From Allacma fusca (taxonomy: Eukaryota; Arthropoda; Collembola; Symphypleona; Sminthuridae): 64,000 nt of DNA. The notes below the pieces were generated by a model. That model saw only the letters and a program-made list of their open reading frames with translations, ran no database searches and was not told where the DNA came from. Of this stretch, positions 15,601 to 30,019 are shown in pieces. How positions within the stretch are numbered: position 1 is the stretch's first letter; each line of letters starts with the position of its first letter. The DNA lies in the NCBI GenBank assembly GCA_947179485.1, contig OX359249.1, positions 4,588,001-4,652,000 on the forward strand, in the 5' to 3' direction. Made by a program: the position numbers and the translations under genes.

Positions 15601-18600
15601 TGGAAAGGGTAGTAGGAAACGTACTTGACCCTGTCAGTTCGAACAAAAACGACAGAGTCCACTTTGGAACTTCCAGGCCGAAATTTTACGATATGGGTAC
15701 ATAACTAGAAGCACTAGGTGCGAGGGGTCACGATTCTGTACTTGGATTGAAATTCCTTATTGAATTGTGGAAATGGTAGTAGGAAACGTACTTGACCCTG
15801 TCAGTTCGAACAAAAACGACAGAGTCCACTTTGGAACTTCCAGGCCGAAAATTCTCGATATGGGTACATAACTAGAAGCACTAGGTGCGAGGGGTCACGA
15901 TTCTGTACTTGGGTTGAAATTACTTATTGAATTGTGGAAATGGTAGTAGGAAACGTACTTGACCCTGTCAGTTCGAACAAAAACGACAGAGTCCACTTTG
16001 GAACTTCCAGGCCGAAAATTCGCGATATGGGTACATAACTAGAAGCACTAGGTGCCAGGGGTCACGATTCTGTACTTGGATTGAAATTCCTTATTGAATT
16101 GTGGAAAGGGTAGTAGGAAACGTACTTGACCCTGTCAGTTCGAACAAAAACGACAGAGTCCACTTTGGAACTTCCAGGCCGAAAATTCTCGATATGGGTA
16201 CATAACTAGAAGCACTAGGTGCCAGGGGTCACGATTCTGTACTTGGATTGAAATTCCTTATAGAATTCTGGAAATGGTAGTAGGAAACGTACTTGACCCT
16301 GTCAGTTCGAACAAAAACGACAGAGTCCACTTTGGAACTTCCAGGCCGAAATTTCGCGATATGGGTACATAACTAGAAGCACTAGGTGCCAGGGGTCACG
16401 ATTCTGTACTTGGATTGAAATTCCTTATTGAATTGTGGAAAGGGTAGTAGGAAACGTACTTGACCCTGTCAGTTCGAACAAAAACGACAGAGTCCACTTT
16501 GGAACTTCCAGGCCGAAAATTCTCGATATGGGTACATAACTAGAAGCACTAGGTGCCAGGGGTCACGATTCTGTACTTGGATTGAAATTCCTTATAGAAT
16601 TCTGGAAATGGTAGTAGGAAACGTACTTGACCCTGTCAGTTCGAACAAAAACGACAGAGTCCACTTTGGAACTTCCAGGCCGAAATTTCGCGATATGGGT
16701 ACATAACTAGAAGCACTAGGTGCGAGGGGTCACGATTCTGTACTTGGATTGAAATTCCTTATTGAATTGTGGAAATGGTAGTAGGAAACGTACTTGACCC
16801 TGTCAGTTCGAACAAAAACGACAGAGCCCACTTTGGAACTTCCAGGCCGAAATTTCGCGATATGGGTACATAACTAGAAGCACTAGGTGCCAGGGGTCAC
16901 GATTCTTTACTTGGATTGAAATTACTTTGAGAATTATGGAAATGGTAGTAGGAAACGTACTTGACCCTTTCAGTTCGAACAAAAACGACAAAGTCCACTT
17001 TCGAACTTCCAGGCCGAAATTTCGCGATATGGGTACATAACTAAAAGCACTAGGTGCCAGGGGTCACGATTCTGTACTTGGATTGAAATTCCTTTGAGAA
17101 TTATGGAAATGGTAGTAGGAAACGTACTTGACCCTGTCAGTTCGAACAAAAACGACAGAGTCCACTTTGGAACCCTCAGGCCGAAATTTCACGATATGGG
17201 TACATAACTAGAAGCACTAGGTGCCAGGGGTCACGATTCTGTACTTGGATTGAAATTTCTTATTGAATTGTGGAAATGGTAGTAGGAAACGAACTTGACC
17301 CTGCCAGTTCGAACAAAAACGACAGAGTCCACTTTGGAACTTTCAGGCCGAAAATTCTCGATATGGGTACATAACTAGAAGCACAAGGTGCGAGGGGTCA
17401 CGATTCTGTACTTGGATTGAAATTCCTTATTGAATTGTGGAAATGGTAGTAGGAAACGTACTTGACCCTGTCAGTTCGAACAAAAACGACAGAGTCCACT
17501 TTGGAACTTCCAGGCCGAAATTTCACGATATGGGTACATAACTAGAAGCACTAGGTGCGAGGGGTCACGATTCTGTACTTGGATTGAAGTTCCTTATTGA
17601 ATTGTGGAAATGGTAGTAGGAAACGTACTTGACCCTGTCAGTTCGAACAAAAACGACAGAGTCCACTTTGGAACTTCCAGGCCGAAAATTCTCGATATGG
17701 GTACATAACTAGAAGCACTAGGTGCGAGGGGTCACGATTCTGTACTTGGATTGAAATTCCGTATTGAATTGTGGAAATGGTAGAAGGAAACGTACTTGAC
17801 CCTGTCAGTTCGAACAAAAACGACAGAGTCCACTTTGGAACTTCCAGGCCGAAAATTCTCGATATTGGTACATAACTAGAAGCACTAGGTGCGAGGGGTC
17901 ACGATTCTGTACTTGGATTGAAATTCCTTATTGAATTGTGGAAATGGTAGTAGGAAACGTACTTGACCCTGTCAGTTCGAACAAAAACGACAGAGTCCAC
18001 TTTGGAACTTCCAGGCCGAAATTTCGCGATATGGGTACATAACTAGAAGCACTAGGTGCGAGGGGTCACGATTCTGTACTTGGATTGAAATTCCTTATTG
18101 AATTGTGGAAATGGTAGTAGGAAACGTACTTGACCCTGTCAGTTCGAACAAAAACGACAGAGCCCACTTTGGAACTTCCAGGCCGAAATTTCGCGATATG
18201 GGTACATAACTAGAAGCACTAGGTGCCAGGGGTCACGATTCTTTACTTGGATTGAAATTACTTTGAGAATTATGGAAATGGTAGTAGGAAACGTACTTGA
18301 CCCTTTCAGTTCGAACAAAAACGACAAAGTCCACTTTCGAACTTCCAGGCCGAAATTTCGCGATATGGGTACATAACTAAAAGCACTAGGTGCCAGGGGT
18401 CACGATTCTGTACTTGGATTGAAATTCCTTTGAGAATTATGGAAATGGTAGTAGGAAACGTACTTGACCCTGTCAGTTCGAACAAAAACGACAGAGTCCA
18501 CTTTGGAACCCTCAGGCCGAAATTTCACGATATGGGTACATAACTAGAAGCACTAGGTGCCAGGGGTCACGATTCTGTACTTGGATTGAAATTTCTTATT

Positions 18601-21600
18601 GAATTGTGGAAATGGTAGTAGGAAACGAACTTGACCCTGCCAGTTCGAACAAAAACGACAGAGTCCACTTTGGAACTTTCAGGCCGAAAATTCTCGATAT
18701 GGGTACATAACTAGAAGCACAAGGTGCGAGGGGTCACGATTCTGTACTTGGATTGAAATTCCTTATTGAATTGTGGAAATGGTAGTAGGAAACGTACTTG
18801 ACCCTGTCAGTTCGAACAAAAACGACAGAGTCCACTTTGGAACTTCCAGGCCGAAATTTCACGATATGGGTACATAACTAGAAGCACTAGGTGCGAGGGG
18901 TCACGATTCTGTACTTGGATTGAAGTTCCTTATTGAATTGTGGAAATGGTAGTAGGAAACGTACTTGACCCTGTCAGTTCGAACAAAAACGACAGAGTCC
19001 ACTTTGGAACTTCCAGGCCGAAAATTCTCGATATGGGTACATAACTAGAAGCACTAGGTGCGAGGGGTCACGATTCTGTACTTGGATTGAAATTCCGTAT
19101 TGAATTGTGGAAATGGTAGAAGGAAACGTACTTGACCCTGTCAGTTCGAACAAAAACGACAGAGTCCACTTTGGAACTTCCAGGCCGAAAATTCTCGATA
19201 TTGGTACATAACTAGAAGCACTAGGTGCGAGGGGTCACGATTCTGTACTTGGATTGAAATTCCTTATTGAATTGTGGAAATGGTAGTAGGAAACGTACTT
19301 GACCCTGTCAGTTCGAACAAAAACGACAGAGTCCACTTTGGAACTTCCAGGCCGAAAATTCGCGATATGGGTACATAACTAGAAGCACTAGGTGCCAGGG
19401 GTCACGATTCTGTACTTGGATTGAAATTCCTTATTGAATTGTGGAAATGGTAGTAGGAAACGTACTTGACCCTGTCAGTTCGAACAAAAACGACAGAGTC
19501 CACTTTGGAACTTCCAGGCCGAAATTTCGCGATATGGGTACATAACTAGAAGCACTAGGTGCGAGGGGTCACGATTCTTTACTTGGATTGAAATTACTTT
19601 GAGAATTATGGAAATGGTAGTAGGAAACGTACTTGACCCTTTCAGTTCGAACAAAAACGACAGAGTCCACTTTCGAACTTCCAGGCCGAAATTTCGCGAT
19701 ATGGGTACATAACTAAAAGCACTAGGTGCCAGGGGTCACGATTCTGTACTTGGATTGAAATTCCTTTGAGAATTATGGAAATGGTAGTAGGAAACGTACT
19801 TGACCCTGTCAGTTCGAACAAAAACGACAGAGTCCACTTTGGAACCCTCAGGCCGAAATTTCACGATATGGGTACATAACTAGAAGCACTAGGTGCGAGG
19901 GGTCACGATACTGTACTTGGATTGAAATTTCTTATTGAATTGTGGAAATGGTAGTAGGAAACGTACTTGACCCTGCCAGTTCGAACAAAAACGACAGAGT
20001 CCACTTTGGAACTTCCAGGCCGAAAATTCTCGATATGGGTACATAACTAGAAGCACTAGGTGCGAGGGGTCACGATTCTGTACTTGGATTGAAATTCCTT
20101 ATTGAATTGTGGAAAGGGTAGTAGGAAACGTACTTGACCCTGTCAGTTCGAACAAAAACGACAGAGTCCACTTTGGAACTTCCAGGCCGAAATTTCACGA
20201 TATGGGTACATAACTAGAAGCACTAGGTGCGAGGGGTCACGATTCTGTACTTGGATTGAAATTCCTTATTGAATTGTGGAAATGGTAGTAGGAAACGTAC
20301 TTGACCCTGTCAGTTCGAACAAAAACGACAGAGTCCACTTTGGAACTTCCAGGCCGAAAATTCTCGATATGGGTACATAACTAGAAGCACTAGGTGCGAG
20401 GGGTCACGATTCTGTACTTGGGTTGAAATTACTTATTGAATTGTGGAAATGGTAGTAGGAAACGTACTTGACCCTGTCAGTTCGAACAAAAACGACAGAG
20501 TCCACTTTGGAACTTCCAGGCCGAAAATTCGCGATATGGGTACATAACTAGAAGCACTAGGTGCCAGGGGTCACGATTCTGTACTTGGATTGAAATTCCT
20601 TATTGAATTGTGGAAAGGGTAGTAGGAAACGTACTTGACCCTGTCAGTTCGAACAAAAACGACAGAGTCCACTTTGGAACTTCCAGGCCGAAAATTCTCG
20701 ATATGGGTACATAACTAGAAGCACTAGGTGCCAGGGGTCACGATTCTGTACTTGGATTGAAATTCCTTATAGAATTCTGGAAATGGTAGTAGGAAACGTA
20801 CTTGACCCTGTCAGTTCGAACAAAAACGACAGAGTCCACTTTGGAACTTCCAGGCCGAAATTTCGCGATATGGGTACATAACTAGAAGCACTAGGTGCGA
20901 GGGGTCACGATTCTGTACTTGGATTGAAATTCCTTATTGAATTGTGGAAATGGTAGTAGGAAACGTACTTGACCCTGTCAGTTCGAACAAAAACGACAGA
21001 GCCCACTTTGGAACTTCCAGGCCGAAATTTCGCGATATGGGTACATAACTAGAAGCACTAGGTGCCAGGGGTCACGATTCTTTACTTGGATTGAAATTAC
21101 TTTGAGAATTATGGAAATGGTAGTAGGAAACGTACTTGACCCTTTCAGTTCGAACAAAAACGACAAAGTCCACTTTCGAACTTCCAGGCCGAAATTTCGC
21201 GATATGGGTACATAACTAAAAGCACTAGGTGCCAGGGGTCACGATTCTGTACTTGGATTGAAATTCCTTTGAGAATTATGGAAATGGTAGTAGGAAACGT
21301 ACTTGACCCTGTCAGTTCGAACAAAAACGACAGAGTCCACTTTGGAACCCTCAGGCCGAAATTTCACGATATGGGTACATAACTAGAAGCACTAGGTGCC
21401 AGGGGTCACGATTCTGTACTTGGATTGAAATTTCTTATTGAATTGTGGAAATGGTAGTAGGAAACGAACTTGACCCTGCCAGTTCGAACAAAAACGACAG
21501 AGTCCACTTTGGAACTTCCAGGCCGAAAATTCTCGATATGGGTACATAACTAGAAGCACAAGGTGCGAGGGGTCACGATTCTGTACTTGGATTGAAATTC

Positions 21601-22345
21601 CTTATTGAATTGTGGAAATGGTAGTAGGAAACGTACTTGACCCTGTCAGTTCGAACAAAAACGACAGAGTCCACTTTGGAACTTCCAGGCCGAAATTTCA
21701 CGATATGGGTACATAACTAGAAGCACTAGGTGCGAGGGGTCACGATTCTGTACTTGGATTGAAGTTCCTTATTGAATTGTGGAAATGGTAGTAGGAAACG
21801 TACTTGACCCTGTCAGTTCGAACAAAAACGACAGAGTCCACTTTGGAACTTCCAGGCCGAAAATTCTCGATATGGGTACATAACTAGAAGCACTAGGTGC
21901 GAGGGGTCACGATTCTGTACTTGGATTGAAATTCCGTATTGAATTGTGGAAATGGTAGAAGGAAACGTACTTGACCCTGTCAGTTCGAACAAAAACGACA
22001 GAGTCCACTTTGGAACTTCCAGGCCGAAAATTCTCGATATTGGTACATAACTAGAAGCACTAGGTGCGAGGGGTCACGATTCTGTACTTGGATTGAAATT
22101 CCTTATTGAATTGTGGAAATGGTAGTAGGAAACGTACTTGACCCTGTCAGTTCGAACAAAAACGACAGAGCCCACTTTGGAACTTCCAGGCCGAAATTTC
22201 GCGATATGGGTACATAACTAGAAGCACTAGGTGCCAGGGGTCACGATTCTTTACTTGGATTGAAATTACTTTGAGAATTATGGAAATGGTAGTAGGAAAC
22301 GTACTTGACCCTTTCAGTTCGAACAAAAACGACAGAGTCCACTTT
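12689..22345 (+). repeat. Satellite higher-order block, copy B
   Basis: This is the second copy of the block described at 1-10826. Internally it contains an 8-monomer period (1336 bp, for example 16803 to 18139) and a 17-monomer period (2839 bp, 18139 to 20978), both identical to copy A. It also has two tandem 7-mers marked by GATACTGTACTTGG at about 14230 and 15399, whereas copy A has three. The sequence between A and B (10827-12688) is made of the same monomer types in another order. Confidence 0.85.
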
Positions 22346-24259
22346 GGAACCCTCAGGCCGAAATTTCACGATATGGGTACATAACTAGAAGCACTAGGTG
22401 CCAGGGGTCACGATTCTGTACTTGGATTGAAATTTCTTATTGAATTGTGGAAATGGTAGTAGGAAACGAACTTGACCCTGCCAGTTCGAACAAAAACGAC
22501 AGAGTCCACTTTGGAACTTCCAGGCCGAAAATTCTCGATATGGGTACATAACTAGAAGCACAAGGTGCGAGGGGTCACGATTCTGTACTTGGATTGAAAT
22601 TCCTTATTGAATTGTGGAAATGGTAGTAGGAAACGTACTTGACCCTGTCAGTTCGAACAAAAACGACAGAGTCCACTTTGGAACTTCCAGGCCGAAATTT
22701 CACGATATGGGTACATAACTAGAAGCACTAGGTGCGAGGGGTCACGATTCTGTACTTGGATTGAAGTTCCTTATTGAATTGTGGAAATGGTAGTAGGAAA
22801 CGTACTTGACCCTGTCAGTTCGAACAAAAACGACAGAGTCCACTTTGGAACTTCCAGGCCGAAAATTCTCGATATGGGTACATAACTAGAAGCACTAGGT
22901 GCGAGGGGTCACGATTCTGTACTTGGATTGAAATTCCGTATTGAATTGTGGAAATGGTAGAAGGAAACGTACTTGACCCTGTCAGTTCGAACAAAAACGA
23001 CAGAGTCCACTTTGGAACTTCCAGGCCGAAAATTCTCGATATTGGTACATAACTAGAAGCACTAGGTGCGAGGGGTCACGATTCTGTACTTGGATTGAAA
23101 TTCCTTATTGAATTGTGGAAATGGTAGTAGGAAACGTACTTGACCCTGTCAGTTCGAACAAAAACGACAGAGCCCACTTTGGAACTTCCAGGCCGAAATT
23201 TCGCGATATGGGTACATAACTAGAAGCACTAGGTGCCAGGGGTCACGATTCTTTACTTGGATTGAAATTACTTTGAGAATTATGGAAATGGTAGTAGGAA
23301 ACGTACTTGACCCTTTCAGTTCGAACAAAAACGACAGAGTCCACTTTCGAACTTCCAGGCCGAAATTTCGCGATATGGGTACATAACTAAAAGCACTAGG
23401 TGCCAGGGGTCACGATTCTGTACTTGGATTGAAATTCCTTTGAGAATTATGGAAATGGTAGTAGGAAACGTACTTGACCCTGTCAGTTCGAACAAAAACG
23501 ACAGAGTCCACTTTGGAACCCTCAGGCCGAAATTTCACGATATGGGTACATAACTAGAAGCACTAGGTGCCAGGGGTCACGATTCTGTACTTGGATTGAA
23601 ATTTCTTATTGAATTGTGGAAATGGTAGTAGGAAACGAACTTGACCCTGCCAGTTCGAACAAAAACGACAGAGTCCACTTTGGAACTTCCAGGCCGAAAA
23701 TTCTCGATATGGGTACATAACTAGAAGCACAAGGTGCGAGGGGTCACGATTCTGTACTTGGATTGAAATTCCTTATTGAATTGTGGAAAGGGTAGTAGGA
23801 AACGTACTTGACCCTGTCAGTTCGAACAAAAACGACAGAGTCCACTTTGGAACTTCCAGGCCGAAATTTCGCGATATGGGTACATAACTAGAAGCACTAG
23901 GTGCGAGGGGTCACGATTCTGTACTTGGATTGAAATTCCTTATTGAATTGTGGAAATGGTAGTAGGAAACGTACTTGACCCTGTCAGTTCGAACAAAAAC
24001 GACAGAGTCCACTTTGGAACTTCCAGGCCGAAATTTCACGATATGGGTACATAACTAGAAGCACTAGGTGCGAGGGGTCACGATTCTGTACTTGGATTGA
24101 AGTTCCTTATTGAATTGTGGAAATGGTAGTAGGAAACGTACTTGACCCTGTCAGTTCGAACAAAAACGACAGAGTCCACTTTGGAACTTCCAGGCCGAAA
24201 ATTCTCGATATGGGTACATAACTAGAAGCACTAGGTGCGAGGGGTCACGATTCTGTACT

Positions 24260-27200
24260 TGGATTGAAATTCCGTATTGAATTGTGGAAATGGTAGAAGG
24301 AAACGTACTTGACCCTGTCAGTTCGAACAAAAACGACAGAGTCCACTTTGGAACTTCCAGGCCGAAAATTCTCGATATGGGTACATAACTAGAAGCACTA
24401 GGTGCCAGGGGTCACGATTCTGTACTTGGATTGAAATTTCTTATTGAATTGTGGAAATGGTAGTAGGAAACGAACTTGACCCTGCCAGTTCGAACAAAAA
24501 CGACAGAGCCCACTTTGGAACTTCCAGGCCGAAAATTCTCGATATGGGTACATAACTAGAAGCACAAGGTGCGAGGGGTCACGATTCTGTACTTGGATTG
24601 AAATTCCTTATTGAATTGTGGAAAGGGTAGTAGGAAACGTACTTGACCCTGTCAGTTCGAACAAAAACGACAGAGTCCACTTTGGAACTTCCAGGCCGAA
24701 AATTCTCGATATGGGTACATAACTAGAAGCACTAGGTGCGAGGGGTCACGATTCTGTACTTGGATTGAAATTCCGTATTGAATTGTGGAAATGGTAGAAG
24801 GAAACGTACTTGACCCTGTCAGTTCGAACAAAAACGACAGAGTCCACTTTGGAACTTCCAGGCCGAAAATTCTCGATATGGGTACATAACTAGAAGCACT
24901 AGGTGCCAGGGGTCACGATTCTGTACTTGGATTGAAATTTCTTATTGAATTGTGGAAATGGTAGTAGGAAACGAACTTGACCCTGCCAGTTCGAACAAAA
25001 ACGACAGAGCCCACTTTGGAACTTCCAGGCCGAAAATTCTCGATATGGGTACATAACTAGAAGCACAAGGTGCGAGGGGTCACGATTCTGTACTTGGATT
25101 GAAATTCCTTATTGAATTGTGGAAAGGGTAGTAGGAAACGTACTTGACCCTGTCAGTTCGAACAAAAACGACAGAGTCCACTTTGGAACTTCCAGGCCGA
25201 AATTTCGCGATATGGGTACATAACTAGAAGCACTAGGTGCGAGGGGTCACGATTCTGTACTTGGATTGAAATTCCTTATTGAATTGTGGAAATGGTAGTA
25301 GGAAACGTACTTGACCCTGTCAGTTCGAACAAAAACGACAGAGTCCACTTTGGAACTTCCAGGCCGAAATTTCACGATATGGGTACATAACTAGAAGCAC
25401 TAGGTGCGAGGGGTCACGATTCTGTACTTGGATTGAAGTTCCTTATTGAATTGTGGAAATGGTAGTAGGAAACGTACTTGACCCTGTCAGTTCGAACAAA
25501 AACGACAGAGTCCACTTTGGAACTTCCAGGCCGAAAATTCTCGATATGGGTACATAACTAGAAGCACTAGGTGCGAGGGGTCACGATTCTGTACTTGGAT
25601 TGAAATTCCGTATTGAATTGTGGAAATGGTAGAAGGAAACGTACTTGACCCTGTCAGTTCGAACAAAAACGACAGAGTCCACTTTGGAACTTCCAGGCCG
25701 AAAATTCTCGATATTGGTACATAACTAGAAGCACTAGGTGCGAGGGGTCACGATTCTGTACTTGGATTGAAATTCCTTATTGAATTGTGGAAATGGTAGT
25801 AGGAAACGTACTTGACCCTGTCAGTTCGAACAAAAACGACAGAGTCCACTTTGGAACTTCCAGGCCGAAATTTCGCGATATGGGTACATAACTAGAAGCA
25901 CTAGGTGCGAGGGGTCACGATTCTGTACTTGGATTGAAGTTCCTTATTGAATTGTGGAAATGGTAGTAGGAAACGTACTTGACCCTGTCAGTTCGAACAA
26001 AAACGACAGAGTCCACTTTGGAACTTCCAGGCCGAAAATTCTCGATATGGGTACATAACTAGAAGCACTAGGTGCGAGGGGTCACGATTCTGTACTTGGA
26101 TTGAAATTCCGTATTGAATTGTGGAAATGGTAGAAGGAAACGTACTTGACCCTGTCAGTTCGAACAAAAACGACAGAGTCCACTTTGGAACTTCCAGGCC
26201 GAAAATTCTCGATATTGGTACATAACTAGAAGCACTAGGTGCGAGGGGTCACGATTCTGTACTTGGATTGAAATTCCTTATTGAATTGTGGAAATGGTAG
26301 TAGGAAACGTACTTGACCCTGTCAGTTCGAACAAAAACGACAGAGTCCACTTTGGAACTTCCAGGCCGAAATTTCGCGATATGGGTACATAACTAGAAGC
26401 ACTAGGTGCGAGGGGTCACGATTCTGTACTTGGATTGAAGTTCCTTATTGAATTGTGGAAATGGTAGTAGGAAACGTACTTGACCCTGTCAGTTCGAACA
26501 AAAACGACAGAGTCCACTTTGGAACTTCCAGGCCGAAAATTCTCGATATGGGTACATAACTAGAAGCACTAGGTGCGAGGGGTCACGATTCTGTACTTGG
26601 ATTGAAATTCCGTATTGAATTGTGGAAATGGTAGAAGGAAACGTACTTGACCCTGTCAGTTCGAACAAAAACGACAGAGTCCACTTTGGAACTTCCAGGC
26701 CGAAAATTCTCGATATGGGTACATAACTAGAAGCACTAGGTGCCAGGGGTCACGATTCTGTACTTGGATTGAAATTTCTTATTGAATTGTGGAAATGGTA
26801 GTAGGAAACGAACTTGACCCTGCCAGTTCGAACAAAAACGACAGAGCCCACTTTGGAACTTCCAGGCCGAAAATTCTCGATATGGGTACATAACTAGAAG
26901 CACAAGGTGCGAGGGGTCACGATTCTGTACTTGGATTGAAATTCCTTATTGAATTGTGGAAAGGGTAGTAGGAAACGTACTTGACCCTGTCAGTTCGAAC
27001 AAAAACGACAGAGTCCACTTTGGAACTTCCAGGCCGAAAATTCTCGATATGGGTACATAACTAGAAGCACTAGGTGCGAGGGGTCACGATTCTGTACTTG
27101 GATTGAAATTCCGTATTGAATTGTGGAAATGGTAGAAGGAAACGTACTTGACCCTGTCAGTTCGAACAAAAACGACAGAGTCCACTTTGGAACTTCCAGG

Positions 27201-29340
27201 CCGAAAATTCTCGATATGGGTACATAACTAGAAGCACTAGGTGCCAGGGGTCACGATTCTGTACTTGGATTGAAATTTCTTATTGAATTGTGGAAATGGT
27301 AGTAGGAAACGAACTTGACCCTGCCAGTTCGAACAAAAACGACAGAGCCCACTTTGGAACTTCCAGGCCGAAAATTCTCGATATGGGTACATAACTAGAA
27401 GCACAAGGTGCGAGGGGTCACGATTCTGTACTTGGATTGAAATTCCTTATTGAATTGTGGAAAGGGTAGTAGGAAACGTACTTGACCCTGTCAGTTCGAA
27501 CAAAAACGACAGAGTCCACTTTGGAACTTCCAGGCCGAAATTTCGCGATATGGGTACATAACTAGAAGCACTAGGTGCGAGGGGTCACGATTCTGTACTT
27601 GGATTGAAATTCCTTATTGAATTGTGGAAATGGTAGTAGGAAACGTACTTGACCCTGTCAGTTCGAACAAAAACGACAGAGTCCACTTTGGAACTTCCAG
27701 GCCGAAATTTCGCGATATGGGTACATAACTAGAAGCACTAGGTGCGAGGGGTCACGATTCTGTACTTGGATTGAAATTCCTTATTGAATTGTGGAAATGG
27801 TAGTAGGAAACGTACTTGACCCTGTCAGTTCGAACAAAAACGACAGAGTCCACTTTGGAACTTCCAGGCCGAAATTTCACGATATGGGTACATAACTAGA
27901 AGCACTAGGTGCGAGGGGTCACGATTCTGTACTTGGATTGAAGTTCCTTATTGAATTGTGGAAATGGTAGTAGGAAACGTACTTGACCCTGTCAGTTCGA
28001 ACAAAAACGACAGAGTCCACTTTGGAACTTCCAGGCCGAAAATTCTCGATATGGGTACATAACTAGAAGCACTAGGTGCGAGGGGTCACGATTCTGTACT
28101 TGGATTGAAATTCCGTATTGAATTGTGGAAATGGTAGAAGGAAACGTACTTGACCCTGTCAGTTCGAACAAAAACGACAGAGTCCACTTTGGAACTTCCA
28201 GGCCGAAAATTCTCGATATTGGTACATAACTAGAAGCACTAGGTGCGAGGGGTCACGATTCTGTACTTGGATTGAAATTCCTTATTGAATTGTGGAAATG
28301 GTAGTAGGAAACGTACTTGACCCTGTCAGTTCGAACAAAAACGACAGAGTCCACTTTGGAACTTCCAGGCCGAAATTTCACGATATGGGTACATAACTAG
28401 AAGCACTAGGTGCGAGGGGTCACGATTCTGTACTTGGATTGAAGTTCCTTATTGAATTGTGGAAATGGTAGTAGGAAACGTACTTGACCCTGTCAGTTCG
28501 AACAAAAACGACAGAGTCCACTTTGGAACTTCCAGGCCGAAAATTCTCGATATGGGTACATAACTAGAAGCACTAGGTGCGAGGGGTCACGATTCTGTAC
28601 TTGGATTGAAATTCCGTATTGAATTGTGGAAATGGTAGAAGGAAACGTACTTGACCCTGTCAGTTCGAACAAAAACGACAGAGTCCACTTTGGAACTTCC
28701 AGGCCGAAAATTCTCGATATTGGTACATAACTAGAAGCACTAGGTGCGAGGGGTCACGATTCTGTACTTGGATTGAAATTCCTTATTGAATTGTGGAAAT
28801 GGTAGTAGGAAACGTACTTGACCCTGTCAGTTCGAACAAAAACGACAGAGTCCACTTTGGAACTTCCAGGCCGAAATTTCGCGATATGGGTACATAACTA
28901 GAAGCACTAGGTGCGAGGGGTCACGATTCTGTACTTGGATTGAAGTTCCTTATTGAATTGTGGAAATGGTAGTAGGAAACGTACTTGACCCTGTCAGTTC
29001 GAACAAAAACGACAGAGTCCACTTTGGAACTTCCAGGCCGAAAATTCTCGATATGGGTACATAACTAGAAGCACTAGGTGCGAGGGGTCACGATTCTGTA
29101 CTTGGATTGAAATTCCGTATTGAATTGTGGAAATGGTAGAAGGAAACGTACTTGACCCTGTCAGTTCGAACAAAAACGACAGAGTCCACTTTGGAACTTC
29201 CAGGCCGAAAATTCTCGATATTGGTACATAACTAGAAGCACTAGGTGCGAGGGGTCACGATTCTGTACTTGGATTGAAATTCCTTATTGAATTGTGGAAA
29301 TGGTAGTAGGAAACGTACTTGACCCTGTCAGTTCGAACAA
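24260..29340 (+). repeat. Satellite zone with 3-monomer (501-bp) higher-order repeat
   Basis: The diagnostic CCGTATTG monomer occurs at 24272, 24773, 25608, 26109, 26610, 27111, 28113, 28614 and 29115. Spacings are 501, 835, 501, 501, 501, 1002, 501 and 501 bp, that is 3, 5, 3, 3, 3, 6, 3 and 3 monomers. The same marker is spaced 8 or 17 monomers apart elsewhere, so this right end of the array has a different, shorter higher-order period. Confidence 0.85.
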
Positions 29341-29847
29341 AAACGACAGAGTCCACTTTGGAACTTCCAGGCCGAAATTTCGCGATATGGGTACATAACT
29401 AGAAGCACTAGGTGCCAGGGGTCACGATTCTGTACTTGGATTGAAATTCCTTATTGAATTGTGGAAAGGGTAGTAGGAAACGTATTGACCCTGTCAGTTC
29501 GAACAAAAACGACAGAGTCCACTTTCGAACTTCCAGGCCGAAAATTCTCGATATGGGTACATAACTAGAAGCACTAGGTGCCAGGGGTCACGATTCTGTA
29601 CTTGGATTGAAATTCCTTATAGAATTCTGGAAATGGTAGTAGGAAACGTACTTGACCCTGTCAGTTCGAACAAAAACGACAGAGTCCACTTTGGAACTTC
29701 CAGGCCGAAAATTCTCGATATGGGTACATAACTAGAAGCACTAGGTGCGAGGGGTCACGATTCTGTACTTGGAATGAAATTCCTTTTTGAATTGTGGAAA
29801 TGGTAGTAGGAAACGAACTTGACCCTGTCAGTTCGAACAAAAACGAC

Positions 29848-30019
29848 CTCAAAAGTCCTAAAATTTCATAAATATTCCTCTTGCAGGTTTAATGCAATGT
29901 GAATGGCAGTATTTAGTGTTGGTGTTGGGCTTCGGTGAATGGGAGGAATGATTTTTGTAGAGTGAGTGATGAAAAAATGTGAGTGATGAGAAAGTGGGGG
30001 ATAAATGAACACCCACTAT
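29848..30019. other. Unique flank of the satellite
   Basis: The satellite stops inside a monomer after AAAAACGAC and is followed by ordinary AT-rich sequence. Open frames on the minus strand here are short and partly run into the satellite. I see no gene. Confidence 0.5.

Larger units (their letters stand above)
1..29847 (+). repeat. 167-bp tandem satellite array, about 179 monomers
   Basis: The monomer starts at TATGGGTACATAACTAGAAG and recurs at 1, 168, 335 and so on to the last partial copy, which ends in TTCGAACAAAAACGAC at 29847. All copies run in the same direction and differ by a few substitutions and rare 1-4-bp indels. Variant monomers can be recognised by diagnostic blocks: TTATTGAATTGTGG (commonest), TTTGAGAATTATGG, TTATAGAATTCTGG (creates an EcoRI site), and CCGTATTG with GTAGAAGG. 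No gene, transposon or orientation switch interrupts the array, and it continues past the left edge. The unit length is close to chromatosome size, a common property of centromeric and pericentromeric satellites. A centromeric role is inference only. Confidence 0.98.

Noticed and set aside
1112-21166. Minus-strand frames of 62-64 codons repeated through the satellite
   Set aside because: They are read-through across two satellite monomers that happen to lack stops; they recur with the repeat and carry no protein features.
1-29847. CENP-B box in the satellite monomer (TTCGAACAAAAACGAC resembles NTTCGNNNNANNCGGGN)
   Set aside because: The CGGG half is replaced by ACGA and is off by one position, so it does not meet the consensus.
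1-29847. CRISPR-like array
   Set aside because: The repeat is contiguous with no unique spacers, and the window is eukaryotic.
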